From assembly GCA_003993805.1 (NCBI GenBank), contig RSEF01000001.1:179869763-179933762 (forward strand): 64,000 bases of DNA, read 5' to 3'. Source of the DNA: Himantopus leucocephalus (lineage: Eukaryota; Chordata; Aves; Charadriiformes; Recurvirostridae). Numbering within the stretch: the first letter of the stretch is position 1; each line of letters starts with the position of its first letter. The notes under the pieces are model-generated. The model ran no database searches. It saw only the letters and a program-made list of their open reading frames with translations, and was not told where the DNA came from. Shown here piece by piece: positions 1 to 12,654 of this stretch. A program made the translations under genes and the position numbers.

Positions 1-264
1 GTGTACAGCATGGCAAATTTGAATAGGACATGACATATATAGAAGAAAACAGTTCTAATAAAAGCACAGAGCTCCTGCAGCTTGAAATTAAATCCAAGGT
101 TCCAGCCTGTATAATTTAGGTAATTAACTTGAATCTATGTATAAGGCCTTGCATGAAACGATCCTGCTAAAAGAAGGGTGGTGTTCCATCTAAACATTAC
201 CTAGCCCACGCTAACCATCTAGATTCCTTGTATTCTCCAAGCATGATGGGATGTGGTAAGGAAA

Positions 265-265
265 N
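265..265. other. Single ambiguous base n
   Basis: Isolated n just left of the first CR1. Other isolated n's lie at 31461, 39057, 42824, 49255 and 59107. Those at 39057 and 59107 separate duplicated sequence, which suggests minimal-gap contig joins rather than base-call ambiguity. Confidence 0.9.
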
Positions 266-269
266 TAAG

Positions 270-2064
270 GAAAGCCAAAACCTGTCTGGCTTGAATCTGC
301 TGAGGGAACTTAAGGGCAAAAAGTCAGAAAAAGGAAGCATTGGGAAAATGTGGGACTGGTGCTGAATGGGGCGGGGAATCTTATGACAAAGGACATGGAA
401 AAGGCTGAGGCAGCCAATGCTTTCTTCACCTCAGTCTTTACTGTTAATACTGACTTTCAGGAATCCCAGGCCCCTGAGACCAGAGCCAAAGTCTGGAGCA
501 AGGAAGACTTATCCTCGGTGGAGAAGCATCAGGTTAGGGAACGCAGAAATTAATTAGACATATACAAGTGACTTCATGGGAGGCACCCACACGTGCTAAG
601 GGAGCTGACTGATGTCATTGTGAGGCCAGTCTCTATTATTTTGGAAAAGCCATGGTGATCAGGAGGACTGGAAGAAAGCAGCCACTCCTATTCATTGCTC
701 TAGAAGGGCAAGAAGGAGAATATGGGGAATTACAGGCTGGCCAGCCTCACCTTGATCCCTGGGAAAGTGATGAAGCAACAAATCGTGGAAACCATTTCAA
801 AGCACATGAAGTACAGGAAGATGATTGGGAATAGTCATCATGCATTTATAAAGGGGAACTCATGCTTGATCAACCTGGTTGCTTTCTATGTTGAGATGAT
901 TGGCTTGGTGGCTGAGAGGTGAGCAGTAGGTATTGTCTACCTTGACTCTAGTAAGGCTTTCAAGACCACCTCTCATAACATCCTCATAGACAAACTGATG
1001 AAGTACAGGCTAGATAAGTGGACAGTGATGTTGACCAAAAACTAGCTGCACTGCTGGGTGCAAAGGGTTGTGATCAGCAGCACAAATTCATCTGGAGTGC
1101 AGTCAGTAGTGGAATACCCTGGGTCAATACTGGGTCCAGATATCATCATTAATGACCTAGGTGATAGAACAGAGTGGACCCTCAGGAATTTTACAGACAA
1201 TACGAGACCAGGAGGAGTAGCCGATATGCCAGGTGGTTGTGCTGTCATTCAGAGGCACTTTGACAGGCAAAGGGGCTGACAGAAATCGCATCCAGTTCAA
1301 GAAAGGGAAGAATGAAGTCCTTCATCTGGGAAGGAATAACCCCATGAACCAGTACATGAGTGGGGACTGACCAGCTGGAACACAGTTTTACAGTAAGACA
1401 TCTGTGGTTCTGGTGTTAAATTAGTTAGACACAAGCCAGCAATGGCCCCTCATGGCAGAGGGCCAACAGTATCTTGGATGACATTAGAAAGAGCATAACA
1501 ACAGTTCAAGGCAGATGATCCCTCCCCTTTACTCAGCCCTGGTAAGACCACATCTGGAGTGATGAATCCAGTTCTGGGCTCCCTAGTACAAGAGAGAAAT
1601 GGAGATACTGGAGCAAGGTTAGCAAATGGTCACAAAGATGATTAAGGGATTGGAGCGTTTGACATATGAGGAGAGGCTGAAAGGGCATTGTTTAACCTAG
1701 AAAAGAGAAAGCCCAGGGGCAAGTCTTATCAATGGGTATAAGTATCAGAAGGAGGGTTTTAAAGAAGATGGAGCCAGACTCTTCTCAGTGGTATCCAGTG
1801 ATAGGATAGGAGGCGATGGGTACAAATTGAAATACAAGATTTTATGCTTCAACTTGAGAAAAAGCTTTTGTGCTATAAGGATGATCAAACACTGGAACAA
1901 ATTGCCCAGAGAACTGCGGAGTCTCCATCCTTGGAGGCATTCAAAACCTGACTGGACATAATCCTTGGAAACTTGCTGTAGCTGGCCCTGCTTTGTGCAT
2001 GGGTGTTGGACTAGGTGATCTCCAGAGGCACTTTCCAAGCTCAGCTATTCTGTGAATCTGTGAC
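270..2064 (+). mobile_element. CR1 LINE, 5'-truncated, degraded ORF2 with 3' tail
   Basis: CR1 (chicken repeat 1) non-LTR retrotransposon in sense orientation. Read across frames, the translation follows CR1 ORF2 from the endonuclease/RT linker (KDMEKAEAANAFFTSVFT near 390-450) into reverse transcriptase (NYRLASLTLIPGKVMKQ near 725-775; HHAFIKGNSCLINLVAFY near 838-890; a YLDFSKAF-like stretch near 940-965). The catalytic-loop region near 1185-1205 reads FTDN where CR1 normally has FADD, so one catalytic aspartate is lost. The C-terminal part (SYEERL-like near 1665) and the 3' end (ctattctgtgaatctgtga) follow. Several frameshifts and in-frame stops break the frame, so it cannot encode an enzyme. 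The 5' limit is approximate, and a single n lies at 265. It is 5'-truncated, as is usual for CR1. The repeat class is certain; the subfamily was not assigned. Confidence 0.93.
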
Positions 2065-5000
2065 TCTACGTTAAGTGTGAGCAGACACCTCCAAAAAAGT
2101 ATACACACCAGCCTACAACGTAGGATCAATCACCCTTTGGAGGTGCTTGTCTTTCTCCATAGACAATAGCCAACAGCTTAAATAAGAGGTGGGATTTATT
2201 TTCAGATTCAGACATTGGAATTCAGTAGTCTACACTGTGAGTATTAATGTGTGAGCTAAGTATCTGGGCTTAAAGAGTGTTAAAGGCCTACTCCTCTCGC
2301 TAATCTGTCCCTTAGAGAGCAAGAAATGGTAGTGAAAGATGAATCCTGAGGAGAGATTGAGCTCCGTGTTCAGACAACTAATTTTATATGACTACAATAC
2401 AGTTTTAGTTCCCAGTATACTGAGTGAAGACCTAGGGGTCAATTTGTTTGACTAAACAGAAACCACTTGATTCCCTAAGGTATCTCTCCTAATATACAGT
2501 GGCCACTTGAGAAAGGCAAGGGTTTCTCATAGGCCAGCCCCATGAGGATGAAGGTGTCTTAGGTAACCTGGGGCACCTCAGACAGCAGAAGATGTTTGTC
2601 TAGTTACTTGAATCAAGCCTTAGATCTCCACTGAATACTATAGAGGTTAGACACCTACATCACACGAAAGGAGGGATTCAGTTACCTAAACACAACCAAC
2701 TAGTGCCATTTACAATACCATAAGATCTGTCAGTGGCCTGCTTCCTAGCTGCTCCTCCAAAAGGGCTCAGGTTTCCCACCGGTCTTGTGTCTCATGTGCC
2801 ATGACCATGCAGTTGTCCTGATTAGCCTAAGTTATCTCAAATAGCAGTAGCTACTGAAGTCTGCAGCTGAACCCAACTTTTAAATTCCTGTAGATGGTTA
2901 CAGTCTTTAGATATTTAAACTTAGGACAGATAAACCCATATTTAAATGCATATATTCACTGCTTATTTTATAGAGAAGTAACTAGATGATTCTGAGGACC
3001 TCTGCCTAAATGTAGATTTCTAAGGCACCTAGTTTGCTCCAGTGACTATACTGTGAATGTAGGCATCAGTTTTAGGTAGGGGCTTAAATCAAATAACTGC
3101 CTTAAAGTTCACTGGATTCTTCTCCTAGTTACGCACGCATAGGCATGTAGGAGCAATTGATATGCTCTAGGGTATGCCATCTGGCATCCAGGTCTCATTC
3201 CAGAACAGCACTTCTGTATTTTTGTAGCTGATGTTGTGGCTGCCAGCCCCATCTGAACGCCCCAGGTATCCTAGAGCATTTCAAATGGCACTAAATGGCA
3301 TTTAGGCAACAGAACTGAATTCCTACTGTTCTTTTGGTGCTTAATCACAGTGAGATTAAAAAACTACCAGTTTAATCAGAGGCTCATGAACCAAATAAAA
3401 GGCAGTTTAATGTATGTAAGTGAGTGTAACAAAATATTACCTTATAGACATACAGCGATTGAAGCCATAAGGTCGTTGCTGGGACTGTATAATTTGATGC
3501 TGATGTCCTCTTCTCACTAGATTTTTAGCATGTACATATGAGAATGCCATAGATGCATACATACCTCTAAGTATACATAATGTTGGCATGAATCCTCCCC
3601 TTTTTTTTAATCAACCCAAAAATAACAGTGAAGTCTCATTTCAACATGAAGACTGAGAAAGCAGACAGGCAAATGACTCCCACTGTTGTAATGAGCCATA
3701 ATTGTGTGCACACTTAAAGCATTTCCCAGTATGGCATACTGAAAATGTTCCTCCAGGGGGTCTGTCTTGGAACTGACATATTCTGAGAAATTAAAAGCCA
3801 AAGGTAAAACAGCTCTCAATCCTGCCTGGCTATTTCAAGATTCTCTAAGTGTTACAACATTTTATATAACTTGCTGCAAATGAGGCAATATCTTAATGTA
3901 GCAAAGGTAGAAAGGTGGAAAAGGTGGAAAAGGGTAGAGTTGTATGAGGAACTACTGCTGTGCAACTGGAATAATCCCATGCAATTCAATATGGAAGAGA
4001 CAAAAATATATATATATAACCCTCTGGGAAAGCTCTCCTTTAGTTTCTGGATTAGGGACAAAAGGCAATCCTCAGTGACCAGAAAAGTTTGAAATCTCAA
4101 TCAACCTCTTTTCTGCTCACTGTCTGTGACAACATTTTCCTCCTCTCTGTGGATGATCCCTGTTTCAGTGCTGTAAGTTGCAGCAGTTTCCAGCTGCTGG
4201 CTCCTGCCAAATGGACTAGCAATCAGGAAACAACCTGTTCACTTTCTTAGAGTTTGGGGAGACCTCTGAGGAGTGAGACAGAGATATTTTTCCTGCTAGT
4301 TTGATTAGCCATCTCCAGGGAAGAAAGCCAGCCTCATTAGCAAAGGTAATTCCAAGAAGAAAACCTACATTTTTTCAGTGTTTAGTGGGTCCCAGAATCC
4401 TTGTGGAACTTCTGCAGGCTAGAAATTACAGTGCCTGGCTCCCCCGAATACATCTGAAACTGTTTAATGGAGACTTAAGGCAGGATATTTTAGAACTCCA
4501 TCAGTTTTAAGAGAAACTGATCCAATTAATTCTCAACTGTTCTTCCGCTAGTGAAAATACAGGGAATAATCTTAGTTCCACTTCATTTATAATTCAAATG
4601 ATTATTTGACTGTTTAAATAAAGCTTTATTTTATTTTTTGAGAGAGCTTTATTGTCAAGTTAATTGACACTTTAGAATCTGCTGCAAATGCTGGGGAAAA
4701 TGCTGTAAAATAAATGGCTTATTAAAATTTAAATAAACCCTAGTTCATAGGAAATTCAACCACACCAAATATGTCAGGGGAAAAATTCAAATCTGAGTGG
4801 TGTCAGGCAAGAAATAGGGATGGATCTCTTCAGCCCAGCCACAAGGATTGGCAGGTCTAGAAAGACTGTTTGCAGAAACCTAGGAACCTACATAACTCTG
4901 TTGCTGAAATACAGCTATCTGCAGCTCTTCAGGCACCTGGAAAATTTGTGGGGTTTATGGCCAGACCTTAACATCAAAGTTTTCTCTTAACAGGAACACA

Positions 5001-6008
5001 GACATGAGTGTAGACCACAGCTTAGGTCAATAGACATCAAGTGATGGCAAACTTTGTAGTTTGCCTCTGTTCTAGTTGGAACAGCTCATCCCAAAGTCTT
5101 GTCTGCACAGTCCTTGCCTCTTCTTGTTTCTGTTACAGGCGTGTAACAGTATATAAAGACCTGGGAACAAGAGAGGGGATATTCCAGTTGATGCAGGAGC
5201 AACGAGCTTTGTTGTCTGCAGTTTTTTCTGCCTTTTCTCATCCTTTAGCCTGGAACAAGATTAAGAATGCATGGACTAGGGGGAGGGGGCAGAAATGGAA
5301 GTAGGGAAGTCTGTAGCACCTAGGTTGAAGATTCCAAGGAGGTTTCAAGAAACAAGTCTGAGGGAGTGGCAGGGAAATGATCCTAGGGAAGGAAAAGAAA
5401 GTAAACTAGAAGAAAAGAAAGAGAAAAGGGTGCCACTGTAGCAAATGTAAGCCCTAAACTATATCCTGGGATGCCTATGACTTTACCATTAGCCTGACTC
5501 CCCACTCAGTATCCACTTGAGGCTCTCACAACAACTATTACATACTAATATCATTTAACAGAAAGCCATGGTACCTATTTTGTTGACACAGAAGGTGAAA
5601 CACACCGAGATGCTCACACTGACTCTGCTGATCATGCTTACGGTATTGTTTTATCTCACACATTCGTGGAGAGGAAGCTGCAAAATACAAGAACAACAGT
5701 CTTACAGCTGTTTTTCTGTGGATTTCCCATTTACATGCCCCAAAATTGAGAAATGTAATTTGTGCCAGGCCAGGGAAGCTCTGCCTCACCAGGTCTTGTG
5801 AGACTTCTTCAATAATTCCCGGGGAGTCCCTCCTTTGACAAATTTAACCTCATGTCTGAGCTTATTCTGTTCCAGTATTGAAAAATACCATTGTCTTCCC
5901 CCCCTTCGCCCCTTGGTTATTGAGTTAATTAGTCACCATTAGTCAATTATCTGTCCTACATAAATACTAGAAGGGACCTCATCTAGTTCAAAGCTTCTCT
6001 CCCCTAAG
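2065..6008. other. Non-coding stretch, no gene seen
   Basis: About 3.9 kb of mainly unique AT-rich sequence. Open frames are short and unrecognised. The part near 2570-3330 has phrases such as 'gggattcagttacct' and 'ggcatccaggtctcatt' that resemble the old dispersed repeat described at 25370 and 39715, but the match is too weak to mark as an element. A purine-rich patch (ggaaaagaaa-type) lies near 5385-5435. No promoter, exon or RNA gene is visible. Confidence 0.6.
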
Positions 6009-6238
6009 GTGTGGTGAGCAGGACTCGGGAAGTGATCATCCCCCTGTACTNNNNNNNNNNNNNNNNNNNNNNNNNNNNNNNNNNNNNNNNNNNNNNNNNN
6101 NNNNNNNNNNNNNNNNNNNNNNNNNNNNNNNNNNNNNNNNNNNNNNNNNNGTTTAAAAAAAGGGTAGATGTGGTACTTGGGGACATGGTTTATGGACTAG
6201 ATGATCTTAAAGGTCCCTTAACAATTCTATGATTCTAA
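6009..6238 (+). mobile_element. CR1 LINE 3' region interrupted by an assembly gap
   Basis: The left side of the gap encodes a CR1 ORF2 C-terminal motif (SRTREVIIPLY). The right side encodes the ORF2 end (FKKRVDVVLGDMVYGLDD) followed by the CR1 3' tail (aacaattctatgattcta). The two sides are normally separated by a few hundred bases in CR1, so the 100-N gap at 6051-6150 probably hides the middle of the element. The 'DVVLGDMV' ending is the same subfamily type as the CR1 pieces at 26476 and 63402. The left boundary is approximate. Confidence 0.9.
6051..6150. other. Assembly gap (100 N)
   Basis: Run of exactly 100 N inside a CR1 element. The round number suggests a placeholder of unknown true size. 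Open frames drawn across it are meaningless. Confidence 0.99.
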
Positions 6239-7631
6239 GGCACCTATATAAAGAAATGCACACTCCTGTACACCTTGAATATTAAAAGGAATTTTGCTAA
6301 TAATTGTGTAGTTCTTGTGCATAACTCCCCAAGAAGTAACTGGGAACTCAGTCCAGAGACTGCAGCACGTGGGCTTTAGTTCCTTTAGTTTATCTTCACA
6401 GGTGATATTTTCATTTTAACTTCTTTTTACCTGCCTGTCTTTTCAGTCCCTAAATGTAGGGTGCAGTGCAGGTGCAAGGGAAGTGTTATTGCTGATTAAG
6501 TGACTGGTAAGTCCAAGGAGTACGAAAGATGCAGATAAAAATTATCTGCAGCCTTAATTTCCCTATAATTCTTGCTTAGACAATGGCCAGAAATGTCTGT
6601 TTTCCTAGATGCTGAGAGCTATAGTCTGTGTTGCGCTAGATTAAAGCATGGCCCTGCTATCCTACAGAGGCAGTAAAGACTTTTGGCTAAGTCACTAGAA
6701 AGCAGTTCAGTTGCTATTTTCTTAAAAATCCCAAGATACACAAATATTAGGATCATGTGGCTAAAGGATTCCTGGGTATTACCACGCTGCAATTAATAAC
6801 TTTTGATTTATATGTGTTAGCATGATCTGAGAATGAAAACATCTGTTTTCAGAAATGGAGACTGTTTTGTTTTATTAAGCTGTAGTAACAACTCAGTATA
6901 ATTCCAATATTTGAAAGCTCAAGATGTAACCTCCAAAAGATAATAAAGGTATTTTTAATTTCTTGTAATTAATTACATCATCTTATTTCTGAAAACCTTG
7001 ACATAAACAGGATATACTCCTTGCCTTCCCCTTTTGAACTGAAATAGCCTTTTTCTGACCTATCTGAAAAGATTTTGCTGTCAGGAAAAAAATCAAAAAC
7101 TGCCTCAAATTTATATACTTCAGCATATATACCTTGTGCTCAGCACATGAAGAATTAGAAGCAGACTTCAGGAACAACCTGGTGACATGTACATTTGAAG
7201 ACACATAGAACTTGTTTTGTGGAGGCTAGAAAAAGGAATAATCATGAGAAAGATCAATTATTAAGTAGCAGATCAGACGTACTTTTAAAAGACTTGATTT
7301 TCAATAAAATGTTGGGCAACCATCCTTTTATAAAAAAGTCTTATTAGGGAAATTGAAGTTAGATGGCCAAGAACAATTTTTTATTTCCTTTAGACAGTAG
7401 AGTAGATTAATTACACCTTTTCAAAGCAGTAGTTTAATCCAATGATGTTATGATTTAGATAAGACCTATACATGGCTCACCAAAACCATTTGGCTACTGA
7501 ATGCAGACTACAACTCCCACACAATTCATTGGACCAAAACTTATTCCTTGTCCACTCCTCAATTGTTCTGAGAAAGAAGGGATATGCAGTACATCACATA
7601 CACTCACATAGTTGGACATAAAGCCACCTCT
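6239..7631. other. Non-coding stretch, nothing recognised
   Basis: Unique AT-rich sequence. No repeat, exon or RNA gene could be recognised, and open frames are short on both strands. Confidence 0.6.
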
Positions 7632-7709
7632 TCACAGAATGACAGAATAGTTGAGGTTAGAAGGTCATCTGGAGGTGATCTGGTCCAACCTCCCCTGCTC
7701 AAGCCAGGG
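7632..7709 (-). mobile_element. CR1 LINE 3'-terminal fragment
   Basis: Short minus-strand CR1 tail. On the plus strand it begins with the reverse complement of the 3' terminal repeat (tcacagaatgacagaatag) and runs through the typical 'ggttagaaggtcatctgg' and 'gatctggtccaacctcccct' segments. It stops abruptly near 7709 where flanking sequence resumes. Severe 5' truncation is common for CR1. It carries no coding capacity. Confidence 0.9.
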
Positions 7710-9519
7710 TTTTGCCACTTTCTTTCTCATGAGGACTTCACTGCTACTTACTTCCCACACAAGTACTCTAGAGTTCACAGATGGTAAACTAAAAGGCTAC
7801 CAGGCAGGCGCTGTCAGGATGTGACACTGATGTTCACCTGTATGGGCGTATTTTCTCCAGTCATGAGGCAGGCAAGGGAAACATAACGTAGCTTCTGGTA
7901 CCCCTAGAAGAACATATGGGTGCTACCTCACTCAGCTGGTAAGGGTGTGCACTTGGGCTTAGTTCATTGAATTTAAGGGCTGAAGTAAGATTGTGGTGCT
8001 TTGTGTTTATTTACTGCTTATCTTTAAGACAGCGTTGAGCTGTGTACCAATGTGAGGAATATGCACTTAAAATACTCAGAAACTTTGACAGTTAAGGCAT
8101 CAGTTTATCCAAGTAGAATACGATTTTCTTGCTTCCCCTTACAATAAGATAAAAGTCCCCCTCCTCTAGCTCAATCCAGACAAGACTCTGTTTCACTTAC
8201 TCCCCAGTCCTTCACATCCATTGTTTGAGAAACCAAGCTGCTTCCTTGGCGTCCATCTGTTTAACACATCTGACTCACTGTGTCTGGCTAAATTCCTTGA
8301 GGCACTCTTGTGGTGCTCCACAGAGAGAAGAAATAAGTTTTTATGTTAGACAATACCCCACAAATAAGTGAAATTGAGGGGAAAAAAAAAGTAAAAGGAT
8401 CCTTATGAGACATGAAATCATTGGAATTTTAATCTTCAAATAAAAGGGCTCTTTTTCGGTGTTTTCTTTTACTCTCAGGGCAAGCACTAGTAATAATGAA
8501 AAATTTTGTAACCCTTCCATCTCTTTAAGTAGGATGGTCATTTATGGAATTATTCTCTGCTATGTATTGCCAGTTCTTTTCATTTTAAGTGATTCAGATA
8601 ATGGCATTTCTACTACTTCTCCCACAGAATCCTTCTTGGAGTATTTCAGACATTCATGTTATTCATATATCATTCTGCTTTGCTTATTTTTCAGTATTTA
8701 TGTCTGATTGTACCAACATGAATTATTTCTTTGAATTATTTCTTTAGCTTCTTACTTTTTTTCATTTGCACCAATAATATACCAGGAGTAAAAATGCCAA
8801 AAGCCAAACCTACAATTGAGGTGGGACCTCAGCTGTCTGTATACTTAAAGTATATGTGATTACAATTGCATAAATTCTACCAGGAAACAAGCATGATGGA
8901 GTTAACAGCAAGCAGCTAGTTCCCCAGCTGCAGCTCAGTGACTGACTCACAACAGTTGGGATAAAAGGTTGCAGATCAGGCAAAGTGGGGTGACTGCCAG
9001 AGAGGTTTGGACTTAAGGAGATTCTTTACCTACAGTTTTGTAGAGAAGTGTTTGGGGGAAAAAAGCCTTGGGTAAGCTGGCTGGGAAAAGACTGAAAAGT
9101 ATCAGCTTTTTAAGCTTCTGTTGTTAGTAACTGGAGGATATCTGATGTGGTCAGCAGGCCAGGAAGCTAGCATCTCTGCAGGCTGAATATCCCTCCTTAC
9201 TTGTAGAGTAGCCTCGGGGATACTGAACCATTTGGGTACTGCCTGTGTTCTTCTGGGGCTTTTTGTAAAACAAAATAGTGCTTAAAAAGTACCAGACAGA
9301 AGAAAGACTTTAAGTAAAGCTAACAAACTACATAGGGTACCATATCATTAGGGAGTAGCAAGTGAAGGATCTGTATTCAAGGAAAGTGAAATGATCTGGG
9401 CTTCTGTGGCCTTATGAATCTGACCTAAATAGGAAGGAATGAGAAGAGACATCTAAGCAAACAGATGAATTCTAAGGATATGTTCACCAAAGATGAATGT
9501 GGCAACTTGAGCTGACTTG
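7710..9519. other. Non-coding stretch, no gene seen
   Basis: Unique sequence. A TGACTCA (AP-1-like) heptamer near 8943 is followed by 'ataaaagg' near 8962. This pairing is suggestive of regulatory DNA but is not evidence of a promoter, because no exon or open frame follows. Nothing else was recognised. Confidence 0.55.
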
Positions 9520-10440
9520 GAAAAAGAGAATGGCTTTTTATAGATGGAAGAAATGCAGAGCATCTACGTGACTTCAGCAAAGCAGTTGATATCAAGATTG
9601 ATGGAACAATTGAAAGGTGGATAAAGCGAGCTTCAAGAAGAAACAAAAGTAGCCTGTACTGACAGGAAATTATTAGTGTTCTGTGAGGCTTATCTTATTT
9701 ACTATAGTCATTTACTGGTCTTGGCACACAAAAGAAGGTGCGCGCTCACGTTACAAGGGTAGGAGACAACACTAACATGAAAGAGGAGCAGAACATTGTA
9801 CAAGAAGAGTTAGACTGGAGTATCAAAAATGGGATGTTTTTCTATACATTCCAAGTGCAAGGCTATAGCAGAGGCAACCTGCGTTGCTGAGGGAATTGGA
9901 AGAGAAACTAGTGGGAGTTCATCACCAGGAAACGGGAAGGGAGAGGATTGATTGTTTAATATCTAAGTGTTGTCATAGGGTGGCTGAGATACACTTGTGC
10001 AAAAAGGTATATAATTCTGGTGAGATCTTCCCAGTAAAAGGCACAGAAATATTCCTGCTGTATAAAAGACATTAATTAGACCTCATCTTGAATACTATCT
10101 ACAGTTCTGATTGCCCAAGTTTAAGAGAAATTAAACCAGTAAAGGGATTACTAGGATGACTGTGGAAATGGAAAGCAATCTTATGAGAGGAGACTAAAAA
10201 AGATGTGTTTAGTCTAGCAAAGCAAGACTGAATTGAGAAGGGATGTGATTGCTCTCTATAAATACATCAGGGAGGTTAAAGAACTATTTAAGATGAAGTA
10301 CAGTGTTGGCACAAGAGCAAACAGATATAAAGTAGCCTTGAGTAAACTCAGGTTGGAATTAAACAGGAGTTTAAACCATCAGAGAAAAGAGCTTTGGAAA
10401 CTGAATTGGGAGAATAGGAGAATTGGGAGTTAAATTTAAT
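9520..10440 (+). mobile_element. Ancient CR1/L3-like LINE remnant
   Basis: A highly diverged sense-strand LINE of the older amniote CR1/L3 group rather than the young avian CR1s. The best-preserved part is 10233-10390, whose translation includes RRDVIALYKYIREVKELF and VGTRANRYKVALSKLRLELN. This matches the C-terminal ORF2 pattern of L3-type elements (GDLI..YKYI...; G.R.NGYK; ...FRLEI). Upstream, 'gacttcagcaaagcagttga' (9571-9590) resembles the coding for a YLDFSKAFD motif, and 'agacctcatcttgaatac' (10078-10095) matches RPHLEY. Stops and frameshifts are throughout. The ends are approximate because divergence is high and no tail is preserved. Confidence 0.75.
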
Positions 10441-12048
10441 TGATTTTAAAATGAAACTAGTTCATTTCAGGAAGATGTCATACTACATAATGCTTATGAT
10501 TGCTCAGGGCTGCGTTCCCTTGATAATCAAGAAGAAGCCTTGCAGCATGACAAGGTCCCTAAGAATCCCTGGTGTTTGAATACATTCCCACATTGTGGTT
10601 CTGCCATACCAATAATTCAGAAAAGGGGGAAGGAACAGGTAGAAATACCGATCACCTTAATCGGCCTCTGTTATTACCAGCTTCCAAACCTGAGTGTTGA
10701 TAAGTAGTAGCAGATTTTGTTTTTGGAGGGAACCTTGAAATAGTTGGGCTTTGCTACCATGTGCCAGAACTCTAATCTTAATGGCTGATCTACGCATAGC
10801 AATGACATTTCTTTATGCTGATAAGTTATCTTGAATCACACTCAGTTTGGGACAAGTTAAAGTAAACACTGATAAAAATAATATAAAAACCTTGTAAAAT
10901 TCCAAATAGATGACACAGTCACAAAAGTTTCTGTACATCTGCCTTTTTGTAGAAATATCAAATACTCGTCTCCAAATATTTCCTGCTCTCTACAGTGAGA
11001 ACTATCCACCTGACACAGATTTAGTTGTTCTGGATTGAAGTTCCAGCTCTCTGGGAAACCATGTTTCCAGTTTTCCCTTGTGGAACATCAAATTTCTTTC
11101 ATGCAGATGATTCATTTTTAGGGCAGGGGCAATGAGTTCAAATTCAGAAAGTTTTGTCTCTATTGCACTCTGTCTTCTCTTTGACTTTTCTTAGGGACGT
11201 CATTCAAGGGAGATTTTTACTTTCATGTCACTGAAAGTGTCATGTTCTGAAAATACCAAATATCCTTTAGAATAGCTAAGCGCAGTTACCTGCCTGTGTG
11301 GTAAATCCTAACTGCTTGGGAGATTGCTAAGTTAAAAGTGAATTGTCAACCTACGGTGTGATAAAATGCTGTTTATTACCACATGTTCATGCCTCAGCCA
11401 CATCATACACAGAACCCTGCGTTTCACATAAACGTGCTCATTGCCAACCATTGCTTACACAAGAAATTGAATGAGATTAGTATATGTGGGTCACTGCTGG
11501 TTTTGATCAAGATGGTACAGTGGTGACCAACCTCTTTGAGCTAATAGTGGATTCGGGGTGAGTTGACCCCAAACCCTGCCTCTGAGAGTTTTCTTGAAAA
11601 TCAATTAAAGTGTTATACACACTTCTTTTGATTTTTTTTTAAAGTTATGAACAGATGTTAAAGATGTATTTGAATATGACAGTCTTGTCATAAAGATAGG
11701 AATAGGTATTTAACATAGTATGTTTTTAAATAAAAATTTTTAATAACTCTCAGACTCTACAGACATAGAGCAAACATTTTTGATTTCACTGTAGAAAAGG
11801 TAAACCATCTTTAGCCTGTGTACTGGTTTAATGCTACCTTTTCTAATTCTAGAAATATAACATAACTATTCAAAATTTTAAAGAACTGTAGCTCTAACCA
11901 TCAGCTACAACTTCTACTGCAAATAGCAATTTAGGAAAAGCAGTATTTTCAGGGCACAGAAAACTAGAAAATTAAGGAGGGAGTTTGATTTTGTGCTATT
12001 TGTAGTCCATCTTATGCTCTGAAGAGTCCAGCTGGAGACATGTGGTGT

Positions 12049-12076
12049 CATCCATCCATCCATCCGTCTGTCTGTC
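12049..12076. repeat. Tetranucleotide microsatellite (CATC)n/(CTGT)n
   Basis: Four to five CATC units grade into GTCT units. Compound short tandem repeat. Confidence 0.9.
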
Positions 12077-12632
12077 CCTCAGCCACTTTCAAACTGCTTC
12101 GCTCCACAGAAGCCTGGTTCCATTCTGTATTTGCTTTACTTTCAATTTTAACTTGACTGTTGATAAAGCACCAAGATGCACTGATTTACCATTCTTATAA
12201 GCCTTTTGAAATAAGCACAGTTACAACATTTGTAAATCAATGAAACACTTAGCCAGCTTCCCCATTGTGGTACATGTGACTTTCTTGTACTCTGTTTTAC
12301 GAATGTCTGGAATCCATAAGATGTCTTATTACTGACAGAAGAGTGTGACTGCTCATGCTTCCCATGCTGTTTGCAGTGCTTACCAATGGTGGCCAGGACC
12401 CTACGTATTACAGTGTAGCTGCAGACAAAGGAGAAAATTGTACTACAACTACCTGCTCCCACATACTTTGTGGAAAATAAGGGTTCAAATTGCAGTGTGA
12501 CACAAGCCTATCCTCCCAGCAAAAGGTGCTTCTTGTATTGGAAGTAAGGTAGCTGAGGCAGACCCTTCCTGATGGGCTGCCCTCCTGCTCCAATTGTCTT
12601 GGGGGCTCGGAGCAAGGTCTCATAAAACTACA

Positions 12633-12654
12633 CTCTCTCTATATATATATATAT
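12633..12654. repeat. Compound dinucleotide repeat (CT)4(AT)7
   Basis: A short CT run passes directly into an AT run. Confidence 0.9.

Noticed and set aside
8943..8975. AP-1-like TGACTCA followed by a TATA-like 'ataaaagg', suggesting a promoter.
   Set aside because: No downstream exon, open frame or CpG enrichment. Both motifs are common by chance.
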